Origin: Streptomyces blattellae
GTDB taxonomy: Bacteria > Actinomycetota > Actinomycetes > Streptomycetales > Streptomycetaceae
Assembly (NCBI RefSeq): GCF_009709555.1
Contig: NZ_WJBG01000218.1
Span: 45,655 to 109,654, forward strand
Direction of reading: 5' to 3'
Length of the DNA stretch: 64,000 nucleotides
Part shown: positions 41,297 through 49,370 of the stretch, in pieces
Layout: each line of letters opens with the position of its first letter
Position numbering within the stretch: the first letter of the stretch is position 1
Notes under the pieces: model-generated
What the model was told of the DNA's origin: nothing
Database searches by the model: none
The model's input: the letters and a program-made list of their open reading frames with translations, nothing else
Position numbers and translations under genes: made by a program

Positions 41297-42283
41297 GTGC
41301 CAACGTTCGACCTGCCCCTGCCGGAACTGGAGCACCACCGCCCAAACCTCGACGAGCCCGCCGACTTCGACGCCTTCTGGCGGAACACGCTGAAGGAGGC
41401 CGAGCAGGCCGAACCCCTGCTGTCGGTACATCCGGTGGAGACCGGGCTGCGGCTGACCCGGACCTGGGACGTGACCTTCCGGGGCTTCGCGGGCGAACCG
41501 GTGCGTGCGTGGTTCAGCAGACCCGCCGGGACGCCCGGCCCCCTTCCGGCCGTCGTCGAGTTCGCGGGCTACGGGCGCGGACGCGGCCTCCCGCACGAGC
41601 GGCTGACCTGGGTGAACGCCGGCTACGCCCATCTGCTCATGGACAACAGGGGCCAGGGCGACCAGTACGGCAGCGGCGGCGACACTCCCGACCCGCACGC
41701 CGGCGCACCGGGCGGCCCCGGCCCCGCGGTGCGCGGTCTGCTCGACCCGCACGACTACCACTACCGGCGTCTCATCACCGACGCCGTACGCGCCGTCTCC
41801 GCCGTACGCGCCCTGCCCGGCGTGGACGGCTCACGGATCACGGCCGTCGGCAACAGCCAGGGCGGCGGCCTCGCCCTCGCCGTCGCCGGACTCGTCCCGG
41901 ACCTGACGGCGGCCCTGGTCACCGCACCGCTCCTGTGCGGCATCCGGCGCGCACTGGACCTCACGGACGCGGGCCCGTACGGCGAGATCGTCGCGTACCT
42001 CACCGTCCACCGCGGCGCCGAACAGGCCGCGTACCGCACGCTCTCCTACATGGAGGGCATCTCCTTCGCCCGCCGCGCCCACGCCCCGACGCACTTCGGA
42101 GTCGGCCTGCGCGACACGGTGTGCCCGCCGAGCGGTGCGTACGCCGCCTGGAACCGTTATGCCGAACTGAGCGGCACGGACCCGCGCAAGGAGATCCACG
42201 CCTACCCGTTCAACGGCCACGAGGGCGGCGACGCGTTCCACGTACGCGGCCAACTGGCCTGGCTACGAGACATGTCGGGCTGA
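41297..42283 (+). CDS. Acetyl xylan esterase / cephalosporin-C deacetylase, CE7
   Basis: A 328-residue cytosolic alpha/beta hydrolase that removes acetyl groups from imported xylo-oligosaccharides. N-terminal PTFDLPLPELEHHRPNLDEPADFDAFWRNTL is the AXE1 family opening. Catalytic triad: Ser in AVGNSQGGGLALA (about 193), Asp in GVGLRDTVCPPS (about 276) and His in YPFNGHEGG (about 306). An RGQGDQYGSGGDTPDPH segment is the conserved RGQ motif. GTG at 41297 has GAGGT upstream. Divergent from the transporter operon and sharing its dyad-bearing promoter region. Confidence 0.93.
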   Translation: MPTFDLPLPELEHHRPNLDEPADFDAFWRNTLKEAEQAEPLLSVHPVETGLRLTRTWDVTFRGFAGEPVRAWFSRPAGTPGPLPAVVEFAGYGRGRGLPHERLTWVNAGYAHLLMDNRGQGDQYGSGGDTPDPHAGAPGGPGPAVRGLLDPHDYHYRRLITDAVRAVSAVRALPGVDGSRITAVGNSQGGGLALAVAGLVPDLTAALVTAPLLCGIRRALDLTDAGPYGEIVAYLTVHRGAEQAAYRTLSYMEGISFARRAHAPTHFGVGLRDTVCPPSGAYAAWNRYAELSGTDPRKEIHAYPFNGHEGGDAFHVRGQLAWLRDMSG

Positions 42284-42349
42284 CCTACGGTTGGGTGATT
42301 CTCTGCGGCCCGGGCGACGGCCTCGTTGCCCGCAGCGGGGCCGCGGGCG

Positions 42350-42429
42350 CCGCGGCCACTCGGCGCGGCCACTCGGCGCGGCCACTCGATGTGACCCCTC
42401 GGCGTGTCCCTTCTGCGTGTCCCTTCTGC
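42350..42429. repeat. Two different 13-nt tandem repeats upstream of the LPMO promoter
   Basis: GCGCGGCCACTCG occurs three times (42350-42388, first copy with one change) and GTGTCCCTTCTGC twice (42404-42429). They fill most of the gap between the CE7 stop and the LPMO promoter; the remainder of 42284-42594 is promoter, CebR box and leader, and no gene. Confidence 0.7.
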
Positions 42430-42437
42430 GTCAGGCG

Positions 42438-42466
42438 TTTACAAGCGGGCAACACGGCGCTACTTT
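42438..42466 (+). promoter_or_regulatory. LPMO promoter
   Basis: TTTACA (42438-42443), exactly 17 nt, TACTTT (42461-42466). Good match to a vegetative promoter, giving a leader of about 120 nt and placing the CebR box 10 nt after the start point. Confidence 0.6.
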
Positions 42467-42482
42467 GCCCCACAGCGGGGGG

Positions 42483-42496
42483 TGGGAGCGCTCCCA
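42483..42496. promoter_or_regulatory. CebR box
   Basis: TGGGAGCGCTCCCA, a perfect match to the 14-nt operator of the cellobiose-responsive LacI repressor CebR, extended to a 16-nt palindrome by flanking G/C. Located just downstream of the LPMO promoter, where binding would block transcription until cello-oligosaccharides appear. Confidence 0.9.
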
Positions 42497-42594
42497 CACT
42501 AGGCGGACCGGAACCCGCCCAGGACCGCTCCCATCCCCCGCATCCATATGCGCACGTTCCTCACGACCGCCGAGCGAAGGGACGTAGGACTGTC

Positions 42595-43692
42595 ATGCTC
42601 CCGACAACATCATCACCTCCCATCCCCCGCCCCAGACCCCGATTACCCCTCCCGACCCGCCGAGGAGCCCTCTTCCTCGTCCTGCTGTCCCTGCTCACGA
42701 CGATCCCGGCTCTCGGCCTGATCGTCACGGCGGGGGGCAAGGCGGAGGCCCACGGCACCCCGATGAAACCCGGCAGCCGCACCTTCCTGTGCTGGCAGGA
42801 CGGGCTGACGGACACCGGTGAGATCAAGCCCGTCAACCCGGCCTGCAGGACGGCACAGCAGGTAAGCGGTACCACGCCGTTCTACAACTGGTTCTCCGTG
42901 CTGCGCTCGGACGGCGCCGGCCGCACCCGCGGCTTTGTGCCGGACGGCGAGCTGTGCAGCGGCGGAAACACCAGCTTCACGGGCTTCAACACCCCCAGCG
43001 CCGACTGGCCGTTGACCCATCTGACCTCGGGTGCGACGGTCGACTTCTCGTACAACGCATGGGCCGCACACCCGGGTTGGTTCTACGTCTACGTCACCAA
43101 GGACGGCTTCGATCCGACCGCGACGCTCACCTGGGACGACATGGAGGAGCAGCCGTTCCTGAGCGTCGACCACCCGCCGCTGAACGGTTCACCCGGCACG
43201 GTCGAGGCCAACTACTCCTGGTCCGGGCAGCTCCCCGAAGGCAAGTCGGGGCGGCACATCATCTACATGGTGTGGCAGCGCTCGGACAGCGCGGAGACCT
43301 TCTACTCCTGCTCCGATGTCGTCTTCGACGGCGGGAACGGTGAGGTAACCGGTATCAAGGAGCCCGGCAACCCGACCGATCCGGTGCCGGGCACCTGCAC
43401 GGCCACCCGGAGGACGACCGGCAGCTGGAGCGGCGGCTACCAGTCCGAGGTGACCGTCACCAACTCCGGCGACATCCCGATGCTCGGCTGGATGGTCGAC
43501 TGGACACTGCCGAGCGGCCAGCGGGTCGACAGCCTGTGGAGCGGCAACCCGACGTACAACGGGCAGGACGTGATGGTGCACAACGCCGACTGGAACGGAT
43601 CACTGGATCCGGGCGAGAGTACGACATTCGGCTACGTCGTAAACGGTTCCGGCGGTGATACGGCGACGGCCTTGCCCTGCCGGGTCGGCTGA
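42595..43692 (+). CDS. Secreted AA10 lytic polysaccharide monooxygenase with CBM2
   Basis: A 365-residue copper LPMO that oxidatively cleaves crystalline cellulose (or chitin). Signal peptide 1-52 with an RR pair at 22-23; cleavage after KAEA exposes His53 as the N-terminal histidine-brace residue, and His159 in AWAAHPGWF is the second copper ligand. Catalytic domain 53-250; a Pro/Thr linker; CBM2 about 268-362 with the terminal disulfide Cys268-Cys362 and Trp residues W278, W299, W333. CBM2 plus the CebR box argue for cellulose as substrate. ATG at 42595 has only a weak GGAC upstream. Confidence 0.95.
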   Translation: MLPTTSSPPIPRPRPRLPLPTRRGALFLVLLSLLTTIPALGLIVTAGGKAEAHGTPMKPGSRTFLCWQDGLTDTGEIKPVNPACRTAQQVSGTTPFYNWFSVLRSDGAGRTRGFVPDGELCSGGNTSFTGFNTPSADWPLTHLTSGATVDFSYNAWAAHPGWFYVYVTKDGFDPTATLTWDDMEEQPFLSVDHPPLNGSPGTVEANYSWSGQLPEGKSGRHIIYMVWQRSDSAETFYSCSDVVFDGGNGEVTGIKEPGNPTDPVPGTCTATRRTTGSWSGGYQSEVTVTNSGDIPMLGWMVDWTLPSGQRVDSLWSGNPTYNGQDVMVHNADWNGSLDPGESTTFGYVVNGSGGDTATALPCRVG

Positions 43693-43716
43693 GCGGGGCA
43701 GTGCGGTGCGGTGCGA

Positions 43717-43749
43717 GCGGGCCCGGTGGAGCATGTCCTCCGGGCCCGC
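43717..43749. terminator. LPMO terminator
   Basis: GCGGGCCCGG / CCGGGCCCGC, 10-bp stem with a 13-nt loop, 25 bp after the LPMO stop; can also serve the convergent LLM gene. Confidence 0.7.
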
Positions 43750-43869
43750 GGCAGGGTGCCGTTGCGGAAGACCTGTGCTCCTCCACCTGGGGCGCGGCGA
43801 TGCCGCCACCCGACCGGAATTGCCGTTCTTAACCCTATTCACCGCCGTTCTTCGTCCCCGTGGCAGTGG

Positions 43870-44760
43870 TCACAGCTGACCGGTGCGCGCGATCAATCGG
43901 TCGGCGAAGTCCAGGGTCTGGTCGAGGGTGGAGAACGCGGCGAAAGCGTCCACGAACGCCTCGTCCGCACCGGACTCGGCAAGGCGTGTGAGCTTGGCGG
44001 CGAGCGAGTCAACGGATGTGTTCGGTTCGAGGTTGATTCGCATGGCTGTTTTCAGCGTGTCGGGATCGCGGCCCGCGTCTTCGGCCGCGCGACGCGCTAT
44101 CGACCACCAAGCATCGATCACGTCGTCCGGCAACCCCTCGAACGCGAGCCAGCCGACGCCACTGCGGCCGACCCGGCGCATCGCGGCAGCGCTGGCACCA
44201 CCGATCCAGATGGGCGGCCCGCCGGCCTGGACCGGGCGCAGATCGGCGTGGGTCGGCGGCAGGGTGAAGAAGGGGCTTTCCCAGGCCACCGGATTGGTCG
44301 TCCACCACGCCTGCAGGAATGCCAGCAGGTCGTCGAGGATCTTGCCGCGCTGATGCCAATCCGCGCTGCGGGCGATATCGTGCTCGTCCTTCATCCACCC
44401 CAGCCCCACGCCGACTTCGAGGCGACCTTCACTGAGCACATCGAGCGTAGTGAGAAGCCGGGCGAGGTGTGGTGGCTCGTAGTAGAACGTGTTGAGCGTG
44501 CTGGCGTTCAGCCGCACCCGCCTGGTCGCTGTCGCGGCCACGGTCCAGAGCAGCAGAGGATCGAGGGAGCGGGTCATCTCCGGCGGGAACGGCTGCTGCT
44601 CGCCGGGGTAAGGCGTGTGCGGTGCGACCGGCGTGACCAGCCGATCGGCCACCCACAGCGAGTCATAACCGAGGTCTTCGATCCCACGGCAGAAGGCGCT
44701 CAGGCCGTGAGCGCTGCCGACGGCGGGTCCTACGGCGGGGATTCCGAAACCAAGCTTCAA
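43870..44760 (-). CDS. LLM-class F420/flavin-dependent oxidoreductase
   Basis: A 296-residue bacterial-luciferase-like TIM barrel protein. Blocks LGFGIPAVGPAVG, LGYDSLWVADRLVTP, LSEGRLEVGVGLGWMKDEH and PIWIGGASAAAMRRVGR are typical of F420-dependent LLM enzymes. The start is a TTG at 44760, decided by GGAGG 6 nt upstream and the family N-terminus MKLGFGIP; no ATG or GTG is available. Substrate unknown. It is convergent with the LPMO gene and 159 bp from the erythromycin-esterase-like gene on the same strand. Confidence 0.85.
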   Translation of the reverse strand: MKLGFGIPAVGPAVGSAHGLSAFCRGIEDLGYDSLWVADRLVTPVAPHTPYPGEQQPFPPEMTRSLDPLLLWTVAATATRRVRLNASTLNTFYYEPPHLARLLTTLDVLSEGRLEVGVGLGWMKDEHDIARSADWHQRGKILDDLLAFLQAWWTTNPVAWESPFFTLPPTHADLRPVQAGGPPIWIGGASAAAMRRVGRSGVGWLAFEGLPDDVIDAWWSIARRAAEDAGRDPDTLKTAMRINLEPNTSVDSLAAKLTRLAESGADEAFVDAFAAFSTLDQTLDFADRLIARTGQL

Positions 44761-44919
44761 AGTGGTCCTCCGGGAAGGAAAATGAGCGATCGCAGCTGTG
44801 CTGCGCGGGGACGGGCACCGCTGTCACACAGGACGACAAGTGCAGGGCGGCTTCCGGTCGTGGGGCCGGCGTGGATGGCGGCGTTGCGGCCCTCCGTCAG
44901 GTGTGCTGGTGGCGGGGTG

Positions 44920-46308
44920 TCAGGGTGCGCCGAGGTATGTGGTGGCCTGGATTTCGTGCAGGTGTATGACGATGTCGTGGGCCTTGCCGAGTGCGGCCGT
45001 GTATTCCACGGGGTCGGGCCATCCGGCGCCGATGTTCCAGGTGGCACGCTCCTTGTCCAGCCATGTGCGCACCGGTTCGGGGGCCGTGCGCATGTCGAGG
45101 ATGTAGTCGTCCCGGCGGGCCTTGTCCAAGGTCTGTTCGTTGGAGTCCGGCTTCGCGCCGTCCACGTGGTAGCTGCGCATCACGTTGTCGTCGGTGCCGA
45201 ACGCGTTGAAGGAACCCTTGCAGAACGAGAAGCCGATGCTGGCATAGCGGCTGCCCAGCGCGTCGCGGAGAAAGGAGCCCTGGGTCTTGGGGTACCGCGT
45301 GTCGAACGAGTCGTAGGACACGTGGGTGTTGTGGGCCGACAGCAGAATCTTGTTCCCGGTGTTCCGGCGCCACCACTCCACGTTCTCGGCCATCACCTGG
45401 TCGCGGAGCTTCATCATCTGGGCGATCTGGTCCTCGTCGCCGAGGTCGAAGGCAAAGCCTCTGGCCATCTGGTGGATGGCCAGGGCGTGTTGTGTCATCC
45501 ACAGATGGTCCTGCTTGTCACCGGGGCCGGGGCGTTGTGCGCGCAGGAGGTCGTAGACCTTCCGGGTCCGCTCCGCCCGCTCCTGGCGCTCGGCGAGCGG
45601 CAGTTTGGCGTACTCCTCGGCGAAGGTGCCGGCGTCGGTGGTCGGGGCCAGACCGCGGTACAACTCGGTTACCTGCTCCAGCAGTTGCGGGTACTTCTGC
45701 GATACGTAGTCGATGACCCGTGCGTACAGTTCCGGGCCGGCATAGCCCGTGTCGTTGCCCATGAAACGGACCGGGTCGCCGGGGTGGTGGAGGTTGTAGT
45801 CGCGCATCCACGTGATGAGGTCGATGTAGTCCTGGTTGTTCCAGATCCGGTAGGAACCCTGGAACTCCTCACGGGCGATGTCCTTGAGGTCGCCCTTGCC
45901 CTGCACCACGTACTCGTCGATCCGCACACCGCTGCTCCAGGGGAGTTCCAGGCTGAAGGTCCGAAAGCCCTTCTCCTCGACCAGATAGCGGAAGACCCGG
46001 TGCTTCATGCGGAAGAAGTCCCGCGAACCGTGGGTGGCCTCGCCCAGTCCCACCACCTCGGCGCCCCTGAGCATGCGGCCCAGCGCGTCGAGGTCGCGCA
46101 GGCTGCCCGTGGGGTTCGTGGTCCGCAGGGCGTGGGAGCTGCGGTCGATGCCGGCCACCACACTCTCGCCGCCCTGCCAGGAGGAGGATGCCTTCGAGGC
46201 CGGGGCCGGCGAACCGTGCGCCGTAGCGCCCACGGCAGGCGTGGCGACCGTCAGCGCGCTGAGGGAGAGCAGGACCGAGGGGATGATTACTGCCTTGCGT
46301 CGCGTCAT
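44920..46308 (-). CDS. Exported erythromycin-esterase-family protein
   Basis: A 462-residue protein. Residues 1-30 look like a Sec signal peptide (RRK, hydrophobic core, AVGATAHG), unusual because macrolide esterases EreA/EreB are cytosolic. The family motif VVGLGEATHGSRDFFRMKHRVFRYL (about 87-110) carries the metal/catalytic Glu and His; ILLSAHNTHVSYD (about 325) supplies the conserved His pair, and LELPW and FMGNDTG are also present. It may hydrolyse an extracellular ester or lactone; macrolide resistance is possible but not shown. Weak Shine-Dalgarno before the ATG. Confidence 0.85.
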   Translation of the reverse strand: MTRRKAVIIPSVLLSLSALTVATPAVGATAHGSPAPASKASSSWQGGESVVAGIDRSSHALRTTNPTGSLRDLDALGRMLRGAEVVGLGEATHGSRDFFRMKHRVFRYLVEEKGFRTFSLELPWSSGVRIDEYVVQGKGDLKDIAREEFQGSYRIWNNQDYIDLITWMRDYNLHHPGDPVRFMGNDTGYAGPELYARVIDYVSQKYPQLLEQVTELYRGLAPTTDAGTFAEEYAKLPLAERQERAERTRKVYDLLRAQRPGPGDKQDHLWMTQHALAIHQMARGFAFDLGDEDQIAQMMKLRDQVMAENVEWWRRNTGNKILLSAHNTHVSYDSFDTRYPKTQGSFLRDALGSRYASIGFSFCKGSFNAFGTDDNVMRSYHVDGAKPDSNEQTLDKARRDDYILDMRTAPEPVRTWLDKERATWNIGAGWPDPVEYTAALGKAHDIVIHLHEIQATTYLGAP

Positions 46309-46471
46309 GCCTGTAGATTTCCGTGTGCATAGAGTCCGTCACCAACCCGTGTGCTGCCCGTCCCGCGGTACCGCAGGTACTACCCCGGGACTCGGGCTAC
46401 CCCCCCCTACGTCGTGGCCTTGCCGCCTGGTGGAGCCGGTCGTGGGCGATGAGCGGATACAGGGACGACGA

Positions 46472-46504
46472 AGGCCGGGCCCGGCAGTATGCCGGGCCCG
46501 GCCT
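46472..46504. terminator. 15-bp stem, 3-nt loop terminator
   Basis: AGGCCGGGCCCGGCA and its exact complement, loop GTA. Lies in the 46309-46728 gap upstream of the esterase and 225 bp beyond the small membrane gene's stop. This gap has no gene; it holds this hairpin and a second one at 46551-46586. Confidence 0.7.
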
Positions 46505-46550
46505 CGGATCACGGTGCCGACAGCACACCGGACCTGTTGCGGGCGGGAAT

Positions 46551-46586
46551 GGCCGTGACGGCTCCCAAGCGGGTGCCGTCACGGCC
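46551..46586. terminator. Second hairpin 46 bp from the first
   Basis: GGCCGTGACGGC / GCCGTCACGGCC, 12-bp perfect stem with a 12-nt loop. Two strong hairpins in tandem without a gene between them suggest a double terminator or an untranslated RNA between them. Confidence 0.55.
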
Positions 46587-46728
46587 TGATCAGCCGTTCT
46601 GCCGGGGATCCGCGAGTCCGTCGGAAAGAATTCCGCCCAACCCCGGGACGGTCGGACGCAAGGGCGCGTACGCCGCCCGGGTATGCCTAGCTGATGCCCT
46701 CCAGGGCGATGGCCGGGGGCGACGGCGT

Positions 46729-46941
46729 TCATCGCCGGCCCCGCAGGTTCCGTACGACCAGAGTGCCCGCGCACAGGACGGTGATCGCGCCGCACACCAG
46801 GTGCACCCAGGTGTCGGCGCCGCCGAAGGAGGCCGCCATGTTCGCGAGCGCGCCGGCCACCACCACCATCCAGAGCAGGGTGCGGGCGATGTCCCCGGAG
46901 CTGAGCCGGTCGGCGGGTTCGGGGGTCGTCGTGTGCTGCAT
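46729..46941 (-). CDS. Small two-helix membrane protein of unknown function
   Basis: A 70-residue protein with two predicted helices, TLLWMVVVAGALANMAASFGG and WVHLVCGAITVLCAGTLVV, and a basic C-terminus RNLRGRR (positive-inside). ATG at 46941 is chosen because GGAG lies 10 nt upstream; an ATG at 47010 would add a polar 23-residue tail. It is divergent from the sensor kinase at 47131, with a 16-nt dyad between them, so it could belong to the same stimulus response. No known family recognised. Confidence 0.6.
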   Translation of the reverse strand: MQHTTTPEPADRLSSGDIARTLLWMVVVAGALANMAASFGGADTWVHLVCGAITVLCAGTLVVRNLRGRR

Positions 46942-47062
46942 GGCGGCTGCTCCGGAGTCTTGTGGGGTGGCCCTGCGGTGGCCGTGTGCCGTTCCTGCTG
47001 TCGTCATCAACGCTATGGATCAGCACCTCTGGCGGCCGATCCCGCAGCCCGCCCGGTTCGGG

Positions 47063-47078
47063 GTACAGCAGGCTGTAC
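47063..47078. promoter_or_regulatory. GTACAGC dyad between divergent membrane gene and kinase
   Basis: GTACAGC-AG-GCTGTAC, 7-bp arms, 53 nt before the kinase start. NarL-type response regulators bind short inverted repeats of this kind, so it is a candidate site for the neighbouring regulator. Confidence 0.45.
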
Positions 47079-47130
47079 TGCCCCGCCGCTTGGGCGACGG
47101 CGAACTCGCCGACGACATAAAGTCGTTCGC

Positions 47131-48441
47131 ATGACAGCGGGCAGGAGTGGAGCGGCAGACCGGCGCGAGAGCCGCGAGAGCTTCAAGGACATCGCGCTAC
47201 GGAGCCTGAGCGCCGCCGGTGAGGCGATCGCCCAGCTGGCGTCCGGGCTCAACACGGCTCTGCTGGCCATGCTGTTGCTGCTGTGGCTGACTCTCACCGC
47301 CGCGACGAGCGTCGTCGGCGTCGGGCTGCTCATGGCACCCGCGATCCTGCGCACCCTGCACGCCCTGGCCGGCCGGGAACGCGGCCGGCTCGCCCGCTGG
47401 GACCCCGAGGTCGCCGCCCCGGAGCCCCCGCCCACGCGGCTGCGGGCCGCCCTCGTCGACCGCACCACCTGCCGCGAACTGGGCTGGCTGGTCCGGCACT
47501 CCACCGTGGGGGCGCTGCTCGGACTGCTCGGCGTGGTGCTGCCGGTCCTCGCGGTGCGGGACACCGCTTTCCCGCTGTACTGGACGTTCATACCCGAAAG
47601 CGCGACTGCCACCTCCGTGGGCATCGGAAACGCACACACCTGGCCGGACGCGGTCGCCGTGATGCTTCTGGGCGTGGGCTGGATCGCCATCATCCTGGGG
47701 CTGACGCCCGGTATGGCCCGGCTCCAGGCGGGCCTCGGGCGACGGCTCCTGTCGGCCGGTCCCGACGTCGATCTCTCCCTGCGCGTCGCGGAGTTGACCG
47801 CCACACGTGCCGCCGCTCTGGACGCCCACGCCACCGAACTGCGCCGCATCGAACGCTCGTTGCACGACGGTGCGCAGAACCGGCTCGTCTCCGTCGCCGT
47901 GCTGATCGGGGCGTCCCGCCGCATGGTGGCCCGCGATCCGGCGGGCGCCGGCGAACTCCTGGAACGCGCCCAGTCCGCCGCCGAACAGGCGCTGGCCGAG
48001 CTGCGTACCGTCGCCCGCAGCATCCAGCCGCCGGTGCTGGCTGACCGGGGCCTCGCGGGCGCGCTCTCCGGTCTCGCCGCGAACTGCGCGGTGCCCTGCC
48101 GGATCGACGTGGACGTGCCCGAACGCTGCGCCGCCTCCGTCGAGGCGACCGCCTACTTCGTGGTCGCCGAAGCCCTGACCAACATCGCCAAGCACAGCGG
48201 CGCCCGGCACGCCGTCGTCACGGCACGCGGCGGCGGGGGCCGACTCGTGCTGTCCGTCGAGGACGACGGCAGGGGCGGCGCCGGGGGTGACTCCCGGGCT
48301 TCCGGCTCCGGGCAAGAGGACGGCGGCTCCGGGCTCACCGGCATCCGTCGCCGCATCGCGGCGCACGACGGCGGCCTCACCCTGACCAGCCCGCCCGGTG
48401 GCCCGACCGTCCTGACAGTGGATCTTCCCTGTGGATCGTGA
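47131..48441 (+). CDS. NarL-type sensor histidine kinase with putative-sensor membrane domain
   Basis: A 436-residue kinase. Residues about 25-200 are the four-helix membrane sensor domain common in Streptomyces (NTALLAMLLLLWLTLTAATSVVG; LGLLGVVLPVLAV; MLLGVGWIAIILGL). HisKA_3 dimerisation helix has the phospho-His in ERSLHDGAQNRLVSV (about 245-260), and the HATPase has AEALTNIAKHSGA (N-box), SVEDDGRGG (G1) and GSGLTGIRRRI (G2). ATG at 47131 has no Shine-Dalgarno; TAAAGT lies 8 nt upstream, compatible with a leaderless start. It is followed by its partner regulator after an 80-bp repeat-filled gap. Confidence 0.92.
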   Translation: MTAGRSGAADRRESRESFKDIALRSLSAAGEAIAQLASGLNTALLAMLLLLWLTLTAATSVVGVGLLMAPAILRTLHALAGRERGRLARWDPEVAAPEPPPTRLRAALVDRTTCRELGWLVRHSTVGALLGLLGVVLPVLAVRDTAFPLYWTFIPESATATSVGIGNAHTWPDAVAVMLLGVGWIAIILGLTPGMARLQAGLGRRLLSAGPDVDLSLRVAELTATRAAALDAHATELRRIERSLHDGAQNRLVSVAVLIGASRRMVARDPAGAGELLERAQSAAEQALAELRTVARSIQPPVLADRGLAGALSGLAANCAVPCRIDVDVPERCAASVEATAYFVVAEALTNIAKHSGARHAVVTARGGGGRLVLSVEDDGRGGAGGDSRASGSGQEDGGSGLTGIRRRIAAHDGGLTLTSPPGGPTVLTVDLPCGS

Positions 48442-48447
48442 TGACCG

Positions 48448-48503
48448 GAGCCCGACCTGTGGAGCCCGACCTGTGGAGCCCGACCTGTGGAGCCCGACCT
48501 GTG
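48448..48503 (+). repeat. 14-nt tandem repeat, four perfect copies, between kinase and regulator genes
   Basis: GAGCCCGACCTGTG repeated four times exactly, followed by a degenerate fifth that contains the regulator's ribosome-binding site. Each junction recreates TGTGGAG, a Shine-Dalgarno-like GGAG. The unit is not a multiple of three, so copy changes would alter any frame reading through from 48438 or 48441. Confidence 0.95.
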
Positions 48504-48521
48504 GACCCTGTGGAGCCTGAC

Positions 48522-49181
48522 ATGCGGATCGTGATAGCCGAGGACGATCCCCTGCTGCGTGAGGGGCTCGCCCTGCTGCTGCGCGCCGAGGGGCTCGACG
48601 TGCTGGCCACCGCGGGCACCCCCGACGAGGCGCTGGTCGCCATCGACGTGCACAAGCCGGACGTCGCCGTCCTCGACGTACGGATGCCGCCGACCCACAC
48701 CGACGAGGGGATCGTCGCCGCGGTCGAGGCCCGGCGCCGACGGCCCGACCTCGCTGTGCTCGTGCTGTCCGCCTACGTCGAGCAGAGTTTCGCCACCGAG
48801 TTGCTCGGCGGCGGGGTGAACGGCCTCGGCTATCTGCTCAAGGAACGGGTCGGCCGGGTCGAGGAGTTCCTGGACGCGCTGCGGCGCGTGGCTGGTGGCG
48901 GCACCGCCATCGACCCGGAGGTCGTCGCCCAGCTCTTCACCCGCTCCCGCCAGGACACCCGCCTGGAACGGCTCAGCCCCCGCGAACGGGACGTACTCGC
49001 CCTGATGGCCGAGGGGTTGGGGAACTCTGCCATCGCCGAGAAACTCGTCGTCACCGACGGCGCCGTCCACAAACACATCCGCAGCATCTTCGCGAAGCTC
49101 GATCTGTCTCCGACGGACCAGGTGGACCGCCGGGTCGCGGCCGTCCTGCGGTATCTGGAGGATCTACGGCGGCTGGCTTGA
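48522..49181 (+). CDS. NarL/LuxR-family response regulator
   Basis: A 219-residue regulator. Receiver about 1-120 with Asp10-Asp11 (IAEDDPLL), phospho-Asp in VAVLDVRMPP (about 54), Ser/Thr in LVLSAYVE and Lys in GYLLKERV, so a complete pocket. LuxR HTH about 150-215 (RLSPRERDVLALMAEG, GAVHKHIRSIFAKL). ATG at 48522 has GGAG 6 nt upstream. An open frame extends into the kinase stop through the 14-nt repeats, but the receiver fold begins at MRIVIAEDD. Confidence 0.93.
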   Translation: MRIVIAEDDPLLREGLALLLRAEGLDVLATAGTPDEALVAIDVHKPDVAVLDVRMPPTHTDEGIVAAVEARRRRPDLAVLVLSAYVEQSFATELLGGGVNGLGYLLKERVGRVEEFLDALRRVAGGGTAIDPEVVAQLFTRSRQDTRLERLSPRERDVLALMAEGLGNSAIAEKLVVTDGAVHKHIRSIFAKLDLSPTDQVDRRVAAVLRYLEDLRRLA

Positions 49182-49301
49182 GGTGGTGTCGGTGCAGCCA
49201 AGAGCATCCTCGTCCCTTGACCGGCCGGCGACTCCCTTACGTGGCGACCTCCGCCAACAGCTCCTCCACCCGGGTAAGAGCGCGGTCCCCAGCGACGCTC
49301 T

Positions 49302-49318
49302 AATCCTGGCCTCAGGTT
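49302..49318. promoter_or_regulatory. Weak dyad before the OmpR-type operon
   Basis: CCTG-GCCT-CAGG with partly symmetric A/T flanks, 50-70 nt before the regulator start. Candidate autoregulatory site, weak support. Confidence 0.25.
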
Positions 49319-49370
49319 GACCGGGGACAATGAGCGGCAAAAACATCGACTGGAAGGGGGCTGGGCCGGC

